From positions 1 through 23,341 of the forward strand of contig JAPKHT010000088.1 of NCBI GenBank assembly GCA_026646655.1: 23,341 nt of DNA, given 5' to 3'. The notes under the pieces are model-generated. The model saw nothing but the letters and a program-made list of their open reading frames with translations. It had not been told where the DNA came from and made no database searches. The stretch comes from JADLBR01 sp020847615. Its GTDB lineage: Bacteria; Verrucomicrobiota; Verrucomicrobiia; JADLBR01. Position 1 is the stretch's first letter; every line of letters begins with the position of its first letter. Positions 1 through 7,908 of this stretch are shown here, piece by piece. The position numbers and the translations under genes were made by a program.

Positions 1-34
1 CTGCATATTTCACGCGCATGCGCGAAATATGCAG
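1..34. repeat. Near-perfect 34-nt palindrome at window edge
   Basis: Eleven-base arms, CTGCATATTTC at 1-11 and its exact complement at 24-34, enclose a further GC-rich pairing (13-15 with 20-22) with a single A/C mismatch at 12/23. It could be a stable hairpin or a dyad-symmetric binding site. It lies downstream of the sulfatase operon and is cut off from its left context by the window edge, so its role cannot be told. Confidence 0.6.
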
Positions 35-182
35 GCTCAAAGGAAAACCGCGCTCTGAAATACGGGTCCCCGATCGGTTTTCGGCACTGGAAACGCGGCC
101 AACAGTTTGTGATTTCGATAAATGGTGTTTGGGAGCGCGCGTCTCCATCCCAACCTGTTGCTATCGCGCGGTTTTCCCAGAG

Positions 183-223
183 CCCGGACACTTCACAGCC
201 CGCAAGGCTGTGAAATGTCCGGG
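183..223. repeat. 18-bp stem-loop downstream of the sulfatase operon
   Basis: Arms 183-200 and 206-223 pair over 18 positions with one mismatch (C191 against A215) around the 5-nt loop CGCAA. It sits about 70 nt beyond the stop codon of the last gene of the minus-strand operon, so it may end or protect that transcript. Neither strand has a T-run after the stem, so it is not a standard intrinsic terminator. It resembles one arm of the nested hairpin elements elsewhere in the window. No gene is seen in 1-293. Confidence 0.6.
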
Positions 224-293
224 TTAGCCGGGGGTGGGGTGAGGTTTGTTCTATTGCGGCAGAAAAACCGGGTTTGGGTTAACGGCGTGATGG

Positions 294-1694
294 TTACCGG
301 GAAACGCGTTCAAGGTGCTCGTCCAGCAGGCGCTTGAGGCGACGCTGCATGGGGAGATGAGTCTCTTGACCCGCGAGGTTGGTGAGCTGGTGCGGGTCAA
401 TGCTGAGGTCGTAGAGTTGGATGCCGTCCTCGCCGCCGTTCCATTCGATGTAGCGGTAGCGGCCAGTGCGCGCGCTGTGGCCGAGCGCCTTCGTGTGCGT
501 GGCGATCATGGTGCTGAAGACGACGATGCGACTTTTCGCGGCGGGATCGTTCAGCCATGGCACGAGGCTGGTGCCCTGCAGGTGCGCGGGCAGTGGCAGT
601 GTGGCAAGGGCGGCGAGCGTGGGGTAGATATCCACCTGCTCGACAAGGGCCTCGCTGACCCCGGGCTTGATGCCGGGGCCGGCGATGATCAGCGGCACAT
701 GATTGGCTTCCTCAAAGAGCGTCTGCTTGGCCCACAGGCCGTGCTCGCCAAGCTGGTAGCCGTTGTCGCCGGTGAGGGCGATGAAGGTTGTGTCCGTCAG
801 GCCGAGGCGGCCGAGTTCGGCGATGAGGCGGCCGATCTGATGGTCCACGAAATGCACGGCGGCTAGGTAGGCGTGGATGGCATCGAGAGCCTGCTCGCGC
901 GTGGGAGGCTCGAAACGGAAAACGTTGTTGTTCGGGCGCAGGGCGGACTCGGGGAGCCCCGAGGTGTCTTCGCCGGCTTCGGCATAAAGCGGCGGCAGCT
1001 CGATCTGGGAACGGTCAATCGCGTCGAAGGCCCACTGCGGCGCGACGAAGGGCGTGTGCGGGCGGATGAAACCGACGGCCATGAAAAATTGCCCATCCTT
1101 GAGCTGCGCGAGGGAAGCGATGGCGCGCTCGGCGATCTGGTGATCGGTGAAGTCGCTGTCCGGGCGGTTTGCCGCGGCGTAGTTGCGGTTGTAATCGTGA
1201 CCTTTGCCGGTCTTTCGCGGCGGATCGGCGGGATCGTTCTTCTTGGCGTCGTCCAAGATGGTCTGATCCAGCGCGAGCGGGGCGCGATGCAGGATGTCGT
1301 GCTGTGTTTTGGGATCACCGACGTGGAAGACCTTGCCGACGGAGGCGGTGCGGTAGCCGTGGTTCTTGAAATGCTGCGGCAGCGTGACGACATCGGGCAG
1401 CGCGTCGCGAAAACTCGCTTCCAGGTTCATGACCTTCGTCTTTTCCGGGTAGCAGCCGGTGAGGAAGGAAGCGCGGGCGGGGTTGCAGATGGAAAACTGA
1501 CAATAGGCCCGTTCGAAGCGCACGCCGCGCGCCGCCAGCTTGTCGAGATGCGGCGTCCTCGCCCCCGGCCAGCGCTGGCAGGACATCGTGGTGGTCATGT
1601 CGTCCACGATGAGGAAGAGGACGTTGGGCTTGTCGGCCGCATGGAGCGCGATGGCGCCCGCGACGAGCAGACTAGCGAGTAGCGTCTTGTTCAT
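294..1694 (-). CDS. Sulfatase, iduronate-2-sulfatase-like, exported
   Basis: Hydrolyses a sulfate ester, most likely on a polysaccharide fragment in the periplasm. It is 466 aa with a signal peptide (MNKTLL, hydrophobic core, cleavage near residue 20) followed by the metal-site motif LIVDDM. The formylglycine signature CNPAR (Cys70, Pro72, Arg74) identifies a Cys-type sulfatase. The SVGKVFHVG and TGDNGYQLGEHG motifs match the iduronate-2-sulfatase-like branch (S1_7-type, from memory). The start at 1694 is chosen because its ATG overlaps the TGA of the upstream GH32-like gene (ATGA), and the longer reading frame to 1727 would intrude into that gene. It is the last gene of the operon. The length is normal and the C-terminus looks complete. 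Substrate unknown; the neighbouring glycan genes suggest a sulfated polysaccharide. It needs an anaerobic sulfatase-maturating enzyme or formylglycine-generating enzyme encoded elsewhere. Confidence 0.93.
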   Translation of the reverse strand: MNKTLLASLLVAGAIALHAADKPNVLFLIVDDMTTTMSCQRWPGARTPHLDKLAARGVRFERAYCQFSICNPARASFLTGCYPEKTKVMNLEASFRDALPDVVTLPQHFKNHGYRTASVGKVFHVGDPKTQHDILHRAPLALDQTILDDAKKNDPADPPRKTGKGHDYNRNYAAANRPDSDFTDHQIAERAIASLAQLKDGQFFMAVGFIRPHTPFVAPQWAFDAIDRSQIELPPLYAEAGEDTSGLPESALRPNNNVFRFEPPTREQALDAIHAYLAAVHFVDHQIGRLIAELGRLGLTDTTFIALTGDNGYQLGEHGLWAKQTLFEEANHVPLIIAGPGIKPGVSEALVEQVDIYPTLAALATLPLPAHLQGTSLVPWLNDPAAKSRIVVFSTMIATHTKALGHSARTGRYRYIEWNGGEDGIQLYDLSIDPHQLTNLAGQETHLPMQRRLKRLLDEHLERVSR

Positions 1695-4000
1695 TCTGTG
1701 GGCCATTGGAGCGGGTTGATTTCCCAAGCCTCGACGGCGGGCTTGGCCTCGGCGCCGCCGGTTGGGACGATCTCGGCGCGGAGGTTTTCGGGATCGTGGA
1801 AGAACGCCTGGCTCGAGAGGGCCACCTCGTCGTTGGCGAAGAGCTCGACGACGGAGCGGTCGGAGAACAGTCGCAGCGTGACGGTTCCGCCAAGTTTCAC
1901 CGTGACCGGCCCGCGGGGTTTGCCTTTGTTCTTCGTGATGCGCTCATCGAGCCCCGAAAAATCGAAGGCGATCTCGCGCTTGGCGTGGTCGTAGGAGGCG
2001 TCGATGTGGTTCCTGCCATCGTCAAGCCGGATGCCGGTCTGGCCCGTCTCGCCCGCCGCGAACGTGAGTTTGATCTCGGACGAGGCGGCCTTGAGTTTGT
2101 CGAGGTCGGTCGGTGCGCCGCGGAGTTTTTCCAACGAGGGATCGGGGCGGACGAGCATGCGACCCGATCCGTCGATGCGGACCCGGCGCGGGCCGCCGTA
2201 GGCATTCCACCAGCCATCTGCCGACGAGAGGCGGTAGGGGCGGACCTGGTTGAGGTAACGCCACTGGATCGCCTCGCCCCGGTCATTCACGGCGGTGGTC
2301 ACGCAATTGTAGCTGCCCGACGCCAGATCCGGGCTGCCGCCGGATGTTTTCTCGAAGGCGCCGTCGGGGCGGATCTTGCCCGTGATGTATTGCTGGCCCT
2401 TCGCGAGATCGTGGATCGCGGTGAATACGTCCCAGCCGTCGATCCGCAGGAGCTGGCCACATTCGTTGACCGGGCGTCCGGTGGCGTCGCGGTGGAATTC
2501 CCCGGAAAACTGCCAATTGAGGAGGTCCTTGGATTTGTAGAGCGGGACTCCGGCGGCGCCGGCCTGCGGACGGACGGTGGCGGCGATGAGGTGCCAGTTG
2601 TCGCCGATCTTGAAGACGCCCGAGGGGTCGTGGCGGCACTGGTATTCCTCGGGGACGCCGCGGAATTTGACGAGGTCGGGGAACGCCTCCCACCGCGCGA
2701 GGTCCGGGTCGCGGCTCACGGCCATGCGCGGTTCATAGCCTCTGTCGCCGTAATAGAGGACGACCATCTCGCCCTTGCCGTTCTCGAAGAAAAACCCGTT
2801 CTCGTTCGGGTAATGCGGGTGCCGGATCGGCATCGGATGGATCGTCCAGCGGATGAGGTCCTCGCTGCTGATGTGCTGCCAGACGATGTTCTCGTTGGCG
2901 TCGTCGAAGTAGCGGAAGCATCCGCCGGGGGTCCATCCGAAGAAGACGTGGTATCTGCCCTTGTGAAAGAACGCGATCGGGTTCCACTGCTGGCCCGGCA
3001 GGGCGAGGTGGTAGCGCGGGTAGTGCGGGTTGGTCCGCAGCAACTCCGCATGAAACGCGGGGAGTTTTTTGTCCACCCAATCGTAGCGGTCGGCGGGGTC
3101 GGAATCCGGCGCGAGGACGCCCGGCCCAAAGATGCGCCGTTTGGCCGCGTCATATGCCAGGCTCTTCTGCGGGCGGATCCCATCGCCAATCGCATCCGTG
3201 CCACACACAGCGGCGAGCTCTTCGTCCCCGAGCGCGCGGTCCCAGATCGCCACTTCGTCGATCCATCCGCAGAAGGGATCCCCGCCGTCGGCATCCGCCC
3301 CGATGACGAGTGGCGACGGTTTGCCGTTGAACGACCAGGAGAGACCCCCCGGCAGGATGCATCCCTGCGAGCGCGAGGCGACGCGGCGTCCGTTGAGGAA
3401 GAGTTCGAGCGGGCCTTTGGCAGAGCGCCGGATCAGGATGTCACGCCAACCGGACGCATCGACCGGGAAATCCTCCTGGCCGATGTTCACGGAAGAAAAG
3501 TAGGTTTTCGCGGCTGGCGGGAGGCCGTTCTTGATCATGCCGTGGAAGGCGAGGTGCCGGCGGTCGAGAAACGGCATGTGCCAGGCGGCCAAGTCGAATG
3601 CGCCGCTGCCCTGCTTGCCGGGTCCCCTCTGGCTGAGGAGCGTCCCGGCGATCCAATCGCCGTCCGGCTTGACCCGCAGCCGCAGGGTGAACGCGGACAT
3701 GTCGCGGAGGGGCGGCGCGACCTCCTTGAGGACGAGCGAGCCACCGTCGAACCGCGCGGCGGTCGTCGCCCCCGCCTCGGAGACGCCGAGTTTCACATCG
3801 CCGCGCACCTCGAACTGCGCCGCCGAATCGGCCGACATCGTCCATAGGCGCCTCGCCACGACCATCGGATCGGCCTCCGCAGCAGCATGGAGTGAGATTG
3901 CGTGCGCGCAGAGCAGGATAACGGCAACCGTGGGTTTCGTGGCCCTGTTGATTTCATGCCGGTTGGGATCTGTGGGGGTGTGCCGAGGCATGGCGATCAT
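1691..4000 (-). CDS. LamG domain plus GH32-like five-bladed propeller, exported
   Basis: 769 aa. Residues 1-41 form a signal peptide with a long basic n-region. Residues about 85-270 are a LamG/concanavalin-like lectin fold (ends CGWIDEVAIWDRAL). Residues about 320-620 are a GH32-type propeller and 640-765 a C-terminal beta-sandwich. Two of the three GH32 landmarks are visible: the RDP region as CRHDP (455-459) and the EC region as NECG (512-515). The nucleophile motif of the family, WMNDPNG, is replaced near 338-342 by QWNPI, and no Asp is found at that place. GH32 enzymes cleave beta-fructosides, so this protein may be a binding protein, have another substrate, or use different chemistry. 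The start at 4000 overlaps the upstream stop (ATGA), and its own stop overlaps the downstream sulfatase start, so translation is coupled on both sides. Confidence 0.85.
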   Translation of the reverse strand: MIAMPRHTPTDPNRHEINRATKPTVAVILLCAHAISLHAAAEADPMVVARRLWTMSADSAAQFEVRGDVKLGVSEAGATTAARFDGGSLVLKEVAPPLRDMSAFTLRLRVKPDGDWIAGTLLSQRGPGKQGSGAFDLAAWHMPFLDRRHLAFHGMIKNGLPPAAKTYFSSVNIGQEDFPVDASGWRDILIRRSAKGPLELFLNGRRVASRSQGCILPGGLSWSFNGKPSPLVIGADADGGDPFCGWIDEVAIWDRALGDEELAAVCGTDAIGDGIRPQKSLAYDAAKRRIFGPGVLAPDSDPADRYDWVDKKLPAFHAELLRTNPHYPRYHLALPGQQWNPIAFFHKGRYHVFFGWTPGGCFRYFDDANENIVWQHISSEDLIRWTIHPMPIRHPHYPNENGFFFENGKGEMVVLYYGDRGYEPRMAVSRDPDLARWEAFPDLVKFRGVPEEYQCRHDPSGVFKIGDNWHLIAATVRPQAGAAGVPLYKSKDLLNWQFSGEFHRDATGRPVNECGQLLRIDGWDVFTAIHDLAKGQQYITGKIRPDGAFEKTSGGSPDLASGSYNCVTTAVNDRGEAIQWRYLNQVRPYRLSSADGWWNAYGGPRRVRIDGSGRMLVRPDPSLEKLRGAPTDLDKLKAASSEIKLTFAAGETGQTGIRLDDGRNHIDASYDHAKREIAFDFSGLDERITKNKGKPRGPVTVKLGGTVTLRLFSDRSVVELFANDEVALSSQAFFHDPENLRAEIVPTGGAEAKPAVEAWEINPLQWPTE

Positions 4001-6048
4001 CTGCCCTCCCCCGTAAAATCCAGAACCCTCGTGATGGGGCCGACGGTGACGGTGACGCGGTCGGCGCCGAAGGCGCCATTGAGGAAGGGGCTCTGGTAGG
4101 TGGCGGCCGGGCGCAGATCGATGGGGGCGCCGTTGATGCGGGGTAGGGTGAAGGTTTCCGGTCGAGTGGCGTCGTAGCGGGTCATCTCGATCCGCGCTCT
4201 ACCGCCGAAGCGATAGTCCACCCTGTCGGCGGTGACCTGGAGCCGATGGGCGCGCACCGCCTCGCGAAACTGCGCGAACGACCGGTGGCTCGCGAGGTCG
4301 CCCGCGTGCATGAGGATGCGCGTGGTGTCGCCGGGGCCGGTGAAGTTCGCGGGGTGGGCCACGGTCTTCTTCTCGTCCCACTCGTGCGCGCCATCGAGGA
4401 ACCTCACGCCGACGAAGGCCTTGCCATTGGCGGCGAAGATCCATCCCTCCTCTTCGACCTTTTCGAGGTCGGCGCCCTCGAAACGCATGCCGAGCTTCCC
4501 GGTGTTGTAGGAGCCGAGGGTGCTCTTTCCGACCCTGGCGATGCGCTGGAGGATGAGCACGTTCTGGTGCTGGACGCTCCAGAAGGAATGCTGCGGGCGG
4601 CCGCCGCCCGGGTGTTCGACCACGGGGCGGACCTGGCCGACCGTTGGGGAGCCGGGATCGTCGAAGAGCAGGCCGCAGGCGCGTTTCTGGCGGGAGATGC
4701 CGGCATATTTTAGGGCAGGCTCGCCGGTCGCCGGGTCGGTCATGGCGAGCGCGGGGTTCTGCAGCGTGCTGCCGAGCAGGTAATGCGGCGTGCGCCAGGC
4801 GCAGTTGACCAAGGCGGAGTCGGCGGCGAGCCGCTGGCCATGCGCCTCCGCGGGCTTGGCCGTCTCGAGTTCGCCGAGGACGCGGTTGCGGATGCCAAAG
4901 GGCTCCGCCGCCGGAAACGCCCGCTTGGCGAGAAGGATGGCCTCAGGAGGAAGCTGGTAGCGGCTCGTCTCGATGACGCGCGAATGGCTGGAACCGGCGG
5001 GTTGGCCCTCCAGGGCGAAGAGCAGGTTCTTGTAGGGCTCGAAATCACCCCGCCCGCTCTCCGCGCGGCTTAGCCCGCCGCCGCGGCGCCCTTTCACGGA
5101 AATCTGGGCTTCTTCGATGAAGGCGAGATCGAGCAGCAATCCAAAACGGTGCCGGATGACGGGATCGGGCGAGAGTTCGTGCAGATTGAATAGCGCGGGC
5201 CAGGAGTATTTTTGATAGCCGGTCGAGCCGACCTCGGCCCAGAGCCCGGTTTGCGCGCGGCGGCGCGGCCATTCGCGGAAGAAGGCCGTGTGAGCGGTGG
5301 CGTGCTCGGCCGTGGTGTGCCCGTCGGCGAGCTTCCGGTCGCGGTAGGCCGGGTCGTCCCGCAGCAGGGCGGTCACCAGATAATAGGGCGGCCGGCGGTT
5401 CAGGTCGTGGTTCTCCGTTCCGAGCAAGAGAGAAAGATCGTCAGGGCCGGCATCGGCGAGCCGGCTCTCGCCGCTGACCCAGAGCCAGAGCGCCTCCTTC
5501 ATCGCGGCCTCGGTCTCCGGCCTCAGGCGCCCGGGGAAATGCGGGCTCTTCGCATGGAACAGGCAGAGCGTGCGCACATAGTCGGTCACGGAGAAGAAGG
5601 TCCACGGCAGGTTCCCCGGATCTTCCGGGGAGGTGGCGGGCAGCTGCGCGGGCTTCGAGGCAAGGAATTCATTCGCCCGTTTGAGCAGGCGCGCGTTGGC
5701 CTCGTCCACCCTCTCGTTCAGGTAAAGTGCCGCGAGACACCAAAGGTTGTCGCCCCAGGTGCCGTCCGGCCATGCCGTGCCTTTCGCGATGGTCTTGCGC
5801 AGGGACTGTTCGCGCAGCTTGAGCGAGGCGGCGCGGGTTTCGGCGACGAGTCCTTCGTGGCCGGCGAAGCGGTCCGGTGACGGCCGGGCGAGGGCTTCTT
5901 TTGCCGGCTCATCCGAGCGGATCGCAGCGACGGCGGAGATGGCGCGTTGCGGTGCCCAGGTGAGGGCGAAGCAACAAGCGGCGAGGTGGGGCAGAGATCG
6001 CAGCCTCATGGCCCGTGGGGTGGGCGGGCAACGAGGGTCATCGGGCAT
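3997..6048 (-). CDS. Exported alpha-toroid protein, possibly polysaccharide lyase-like
   Basis: 683 aa and not firmly recognised. A signal peptide follows residue 14 (MRLRSLPHLAACC). Residues about 60-400 look alpha-helical, with aromatic-rich conserved-looking patches such as GTENHDLN (210-217) and GSTGYQKYSW (274-283). From about 410 the chain becomes beta-rich to the end. This order, a helical toroid then a beta-sandwich, is that of heparinase- and alginate-lyase-type polysaccharide lyases and some related hydrolases, and the Asn-His pair plus a later Tyr fits such an active site; this is inference. The start at 6048 has AGGA 8 nt upstream and overlaps the preceding sulfatase by 11 nt. The ATG at 6009 would also give a good signal peptide but has no ribosome-binding site. 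The stop overlaps the GH32-like start (ATGA). Confidence 0.6.
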   Translation of the reverse strand: MPDDPRCPPTPRAMRLRSLPHLAACCFALTWAPQRAISAVAAIRSDEPAKEALARPSPDRFAGHEGLVAETRAASLKLREQSLRKTIAKGTAWPDGTWGDNLWCLAALYLNERVDEANARLLKRANEFLASKPAQLPATSPEDPGNLPWTFFSVTDYVRTLCLFHAKSPHFPGRLRPETEAAMKEALWLWVSGESRLADAGPDDLSLLLGTENHDLNRRPPYYLVTALLRDDPAYRDRKLADGHTTAEHATAHTAFFREWPRRRAQTGLWAEVGSTGYQKYSWPALFNLHELSPDPVIRHRFGLLLDLAFIEEAQISVKGRRGGGLSRAESGRGDFEPYKNLLFALEGQPAGSSHSRVIETSRYQLPPEAILLAKRAFPAAEPFGIRNRVLGELETAKPAEAHGQRLAADSALVNCAWRTPHYLLGSTLQNPALAMTDPATGEPALKYAGISRQKRACGLLFDDPGSPTVGQVRPVVEHPGGGRPQHSFWSVQHQNVLILQRIARVGKSTLGSYNTGKLGMRFEGADLEKVEEEGWIFAANGKAFVGVRFLDGAHEWDEKKTVAHPANFTGPGDTTRILMHAGDLASHRSFAQFREAVRAHRLQVTADRVDYRFGGRARIEMTRYDATRPETFTLPRINGAPIDLRPAATYQSPFLNGAFGADRVTVTVGPITRVLDFTGEGR

Positions 6049-7432
6049 TGTTCTTGTCCTGTTCCGGTTTCAAAATCGGAGGAACCGCCTCCTTGGCGAA
6101 CCGATCGAGGATCGCGGTCAGCTCGCGCACCTTTTCCGGTTGCTCGGTGGCGAGGTTGGTCGTTTCCGAAGGATCGTCGGCAAGGTTGAAGAGTTCCAAC
6201 TGGTCGGGAGCGGCGCGACCCCGGCGTGGCTTTTCCCGCCTGGACTTCGCGGCCGAGGGTTCGTCCTCGTCGCCGGTGTCTGACTGCCCGTTGCGCACGA
6301 GCTTCCAGGGCCCGGCACGGATCGCGCCCTCGCGGCCCACGGCATTGAGCAGGAGGTGCTCATGCGGCGAGGGTCTGCCTTCGGCGATCGCGGGCCAGAT
6401 GTCGCGGCCATCGAGCGGCCTCGCGGCATCGGGCTTGGCGCCCGCGAGCCTCACCAGCGTGGGAAACCAATCCACCATGTGCAGCGGCTCGTTGACCACC
6501 GAGCCCGCCGGGATGCGGCCCGGCCAGTTCGCGAGCGCGACGACGCGCACGCCGCCCTCATAGAGACTGCCCTTGCCGGCGCGCAGCGAGGTGTTGCGCG
6601 CGATGTCGCCCTTGACGGTGAGGCCACCGTTGTCGCTGGCGAAGATGATCAGCGTGTTGTCGCGGATGCCGGCCTTCTCGACCGCGGCGACGACGCGCCC
6701 GATGCCCTCGTCCATCTCGGCGATCATGCCCGCGTAAACGCCTCGCGTCGGCCCGAGGTGCTCGTGGGGTTTCGAGTATTGCGGCGGGCATTCCAGCGGC
6801 GTGTGCGGCGCGTGATAGGCGAGGTAGAGGAAGAGCGGTTTGGAAGCGTCGCGCCGCTCGATCAGGCGCACTGCCTCCCGAGTCAACAGGTCCGTACGCC
6901 AGCCTTCATCTGCGCAGGGTTTCTCGTCCCGTTGAAAATCGCCCCCGCCAGAGAGCCGGTGCGCGTGCTGGCCGCTGTCGGCGCGGAGCCCGTACGTGTG
7001 ATCGAACCCGCGCTGCATCGGCCAGTACGCCCGATCGAATTCGCCGACGTGCCACTTGCCGCAGTGCGCGGTGGCGTAGCCGGCCTCGCGCAACGCTTCG
7101 GGCAACAATCGCTCATCGAGCGACAATCCGACCCGGGAAGCCGGCCGCAGCACGTTGAACTGCCGCCCGTAGCGGATCGGATAGCGCCCCGTCAACAGCG
7201 CGCAACGGGTGGGCGTGCACACCGGCAGCGCGTAAAAGGCCTCCAGCCTGGCGCCTCCGGCGGCGAGGCGGTCGATGTGGGGCGTCTTGATCTCAGTGCC
7301 GTGGTATCCCACATCCCCGTAACCCAGATCGTCCGCGAGGATGAGGAGGATGTTGGGCTTTTCGGCGGCCATGCGGCCGCCGCCGAGGAGGGACAAGAGC
7401 GCAACAGGGAGGATGTGGGGTCTGACGGTCAT
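6038..7432 (-). CDS. Arylsulfatase A-like sulfatase, exported
   Basis: First gene of the minus-strand operon, 464 aa. Signal peptide MTVRPHILPVALLSLL, then ILADDLGYGDVGYHG (metal site), the formylglycine signature CTPTR (Cys72, Pro74, Arg76) followed by CALLTGRYP, the CGKWHVG lysine-histidine motif and FASDNGG (second metal site). All the usual arylsulfatase residues are present, so it should be active once the cysteine is converted to formylglycine. It differs clearly from the iduronate-2-sulfatase-like protein at the other end of the operon, so two different sulfate positions are probably attacked. The ATG at 7432 is preferred because it begins directly at a signal peptide. An ATG at 7495 with AGGA upstream would add 21 residues of unlikely sequence. 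The stop overlaps the start of the next gene. Confidence 0.93.
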   Translation of the reverse strand: MTVRPHILPVALLSLLGGGRMAAEKPNILLILADDLGYGDVGYHGTEIKTPHIDRLAAGGARLEAFYALPVCTPTRCALLTGRYPIRYGRQFNVLRPASRVGLSLDERLLPEALREAGYATAHCGKWHVGEFDRAYWPMQRGFDHTYGLRADSGQHAHRLSGGGDFQRDEKPCADEGWRTDLLTREAVRLIERRDASKPLFLYLAYHAPHTPLECPPQYSKPHEHLGPTRGVYAGMIAEMDEGIGRVVAAVEKAGIRDNTLIIFASDNGGLTVKGDIARNTSLRAGKGSLYEGGVRVVALANWPGRIPAGSVVNEPLHMVDWFPTLVRLAGAKPDAARPLDGRDIWPAIAEGRPSPHEHLLLNAVGREGAIRAGPWKLVRNGQSDTGDEDEPSAAKSRREKPRRGRAAPDQLELFNLADDPSETTNLATEQPEKVRELTAILDRFAKEAVPPILKPEQDKNNAR

Positions 7433-7532
7433 CGGTGAGCAGGACAGAAAGGAAAATTGTCGCACATGGCGAAAGGAAAGAAAAGGGGGGTTCATGGGCC
7501 CAAATCCTCGCGCCCCATGGCCATCATGGGCT

Positions 7533-7593
7533 GCCGCGTGAACGCGGCACTACGAGCGACGGGCGAAAGGCTCGTAGTGACGCCTTCAGGCGT
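7533..7593. repeat. Nested hairpin element A (outer word CACTACGAGC)
   Basis: A compound inverted repeat. The hairpin GCCGCG-TGAA-CGCGGC (7533-7548) leads into the arm CACTACGAGC (7548-7557). After a 12-nt centre comes the exact complement GCTCGTAGTG (7570-7579) and then the hairpin ACGCC-TTCA-GGCGT (7580-7593). The two loops, TGAA and TTCA, are complements, while the two small stems differ in sequence yet each pairs perfectly. This suggests selection for structure. Confidence 0.75.
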
Positions 7594-7699
7594 TCCCGTC
7601 TCCGCTCCGCGCTTGAAGGAAAGAGGGGTCAGTCGAGAATGGCGCTAAGTTAAGGGGGTTTTGGGACGTTTCGTCAGGAGTGTCCTGCGTGCCTTCGTT

Positions 7700-7762
7700 T
7701 GGAGGGCGCGCATCCCTGCGCGCCAGCGCCCAAGCCGGCATGCAAGGATGCATGCCCTCCCA
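7700..7762. repeat. Nested hairpin element B (outer word GGAGGGC)
   Basis: The outer arms GGAGGGC (7701-7707) and GCCCTCC (7754-7760) frame two internal hairpins: GGCGCGCA-TCCC-TGCGCGCC (7705-7724) and GGCATGCA-AGGA-TGCATGCC (7737-7756). Reverse-complementing the right half gives the same words as the left half, except that the stem triplet GCG/CGC has become ATG/CAT on both sides of the stem. That is a compensated change. Confidence 0.75.
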
Positions 7763-7908
7763 CCGCGGGCCCTCCCAAGCAAACCTTAACCAGCGCCATT
7801 TGGGTCAAGGCGATTATTTCTCACAAGTCATCGCCCCTCTTTTGGCGCTGGCAACGACCCCTCGCGCCGCTTGCTTCCCATGATCCAAAATCCCCAATGC
7901 CAATTCTG

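Larger units (their letters stand above)
7433..7908. other. Gene-free stretch with two nested hairpin elements
   Basis: 476 nt between the AAA ATPase and the first sulfatase, both on the minus strand. I see no convincing gene. It holds a CCCATG/CATGGG dyad (7514-7530) and two compound hairpin elements (7533-7593 and 7700-7762), listed separately. The operon promoter must lie in or near this stretch, but no clear -35/-10 pair stands out. Confidence 0.6.

Noticed and set aside
183..223. Intrinsic terminator for the sulfatase operon
   Set aside because: The stem is strong, but no T-run follows on either strand.
1706..3847. A 713-codon open frame on the plus strand opposite the GH32-like gene
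   Set aside because: It is an antisense shadow of a GC-rich gene, has no recognisable domain, and its composition follows the codon pattern of the opposite strand. Similar long shadows at 11420-13036, 13042-14649 and 17395-18756 were dropped for the same reason.
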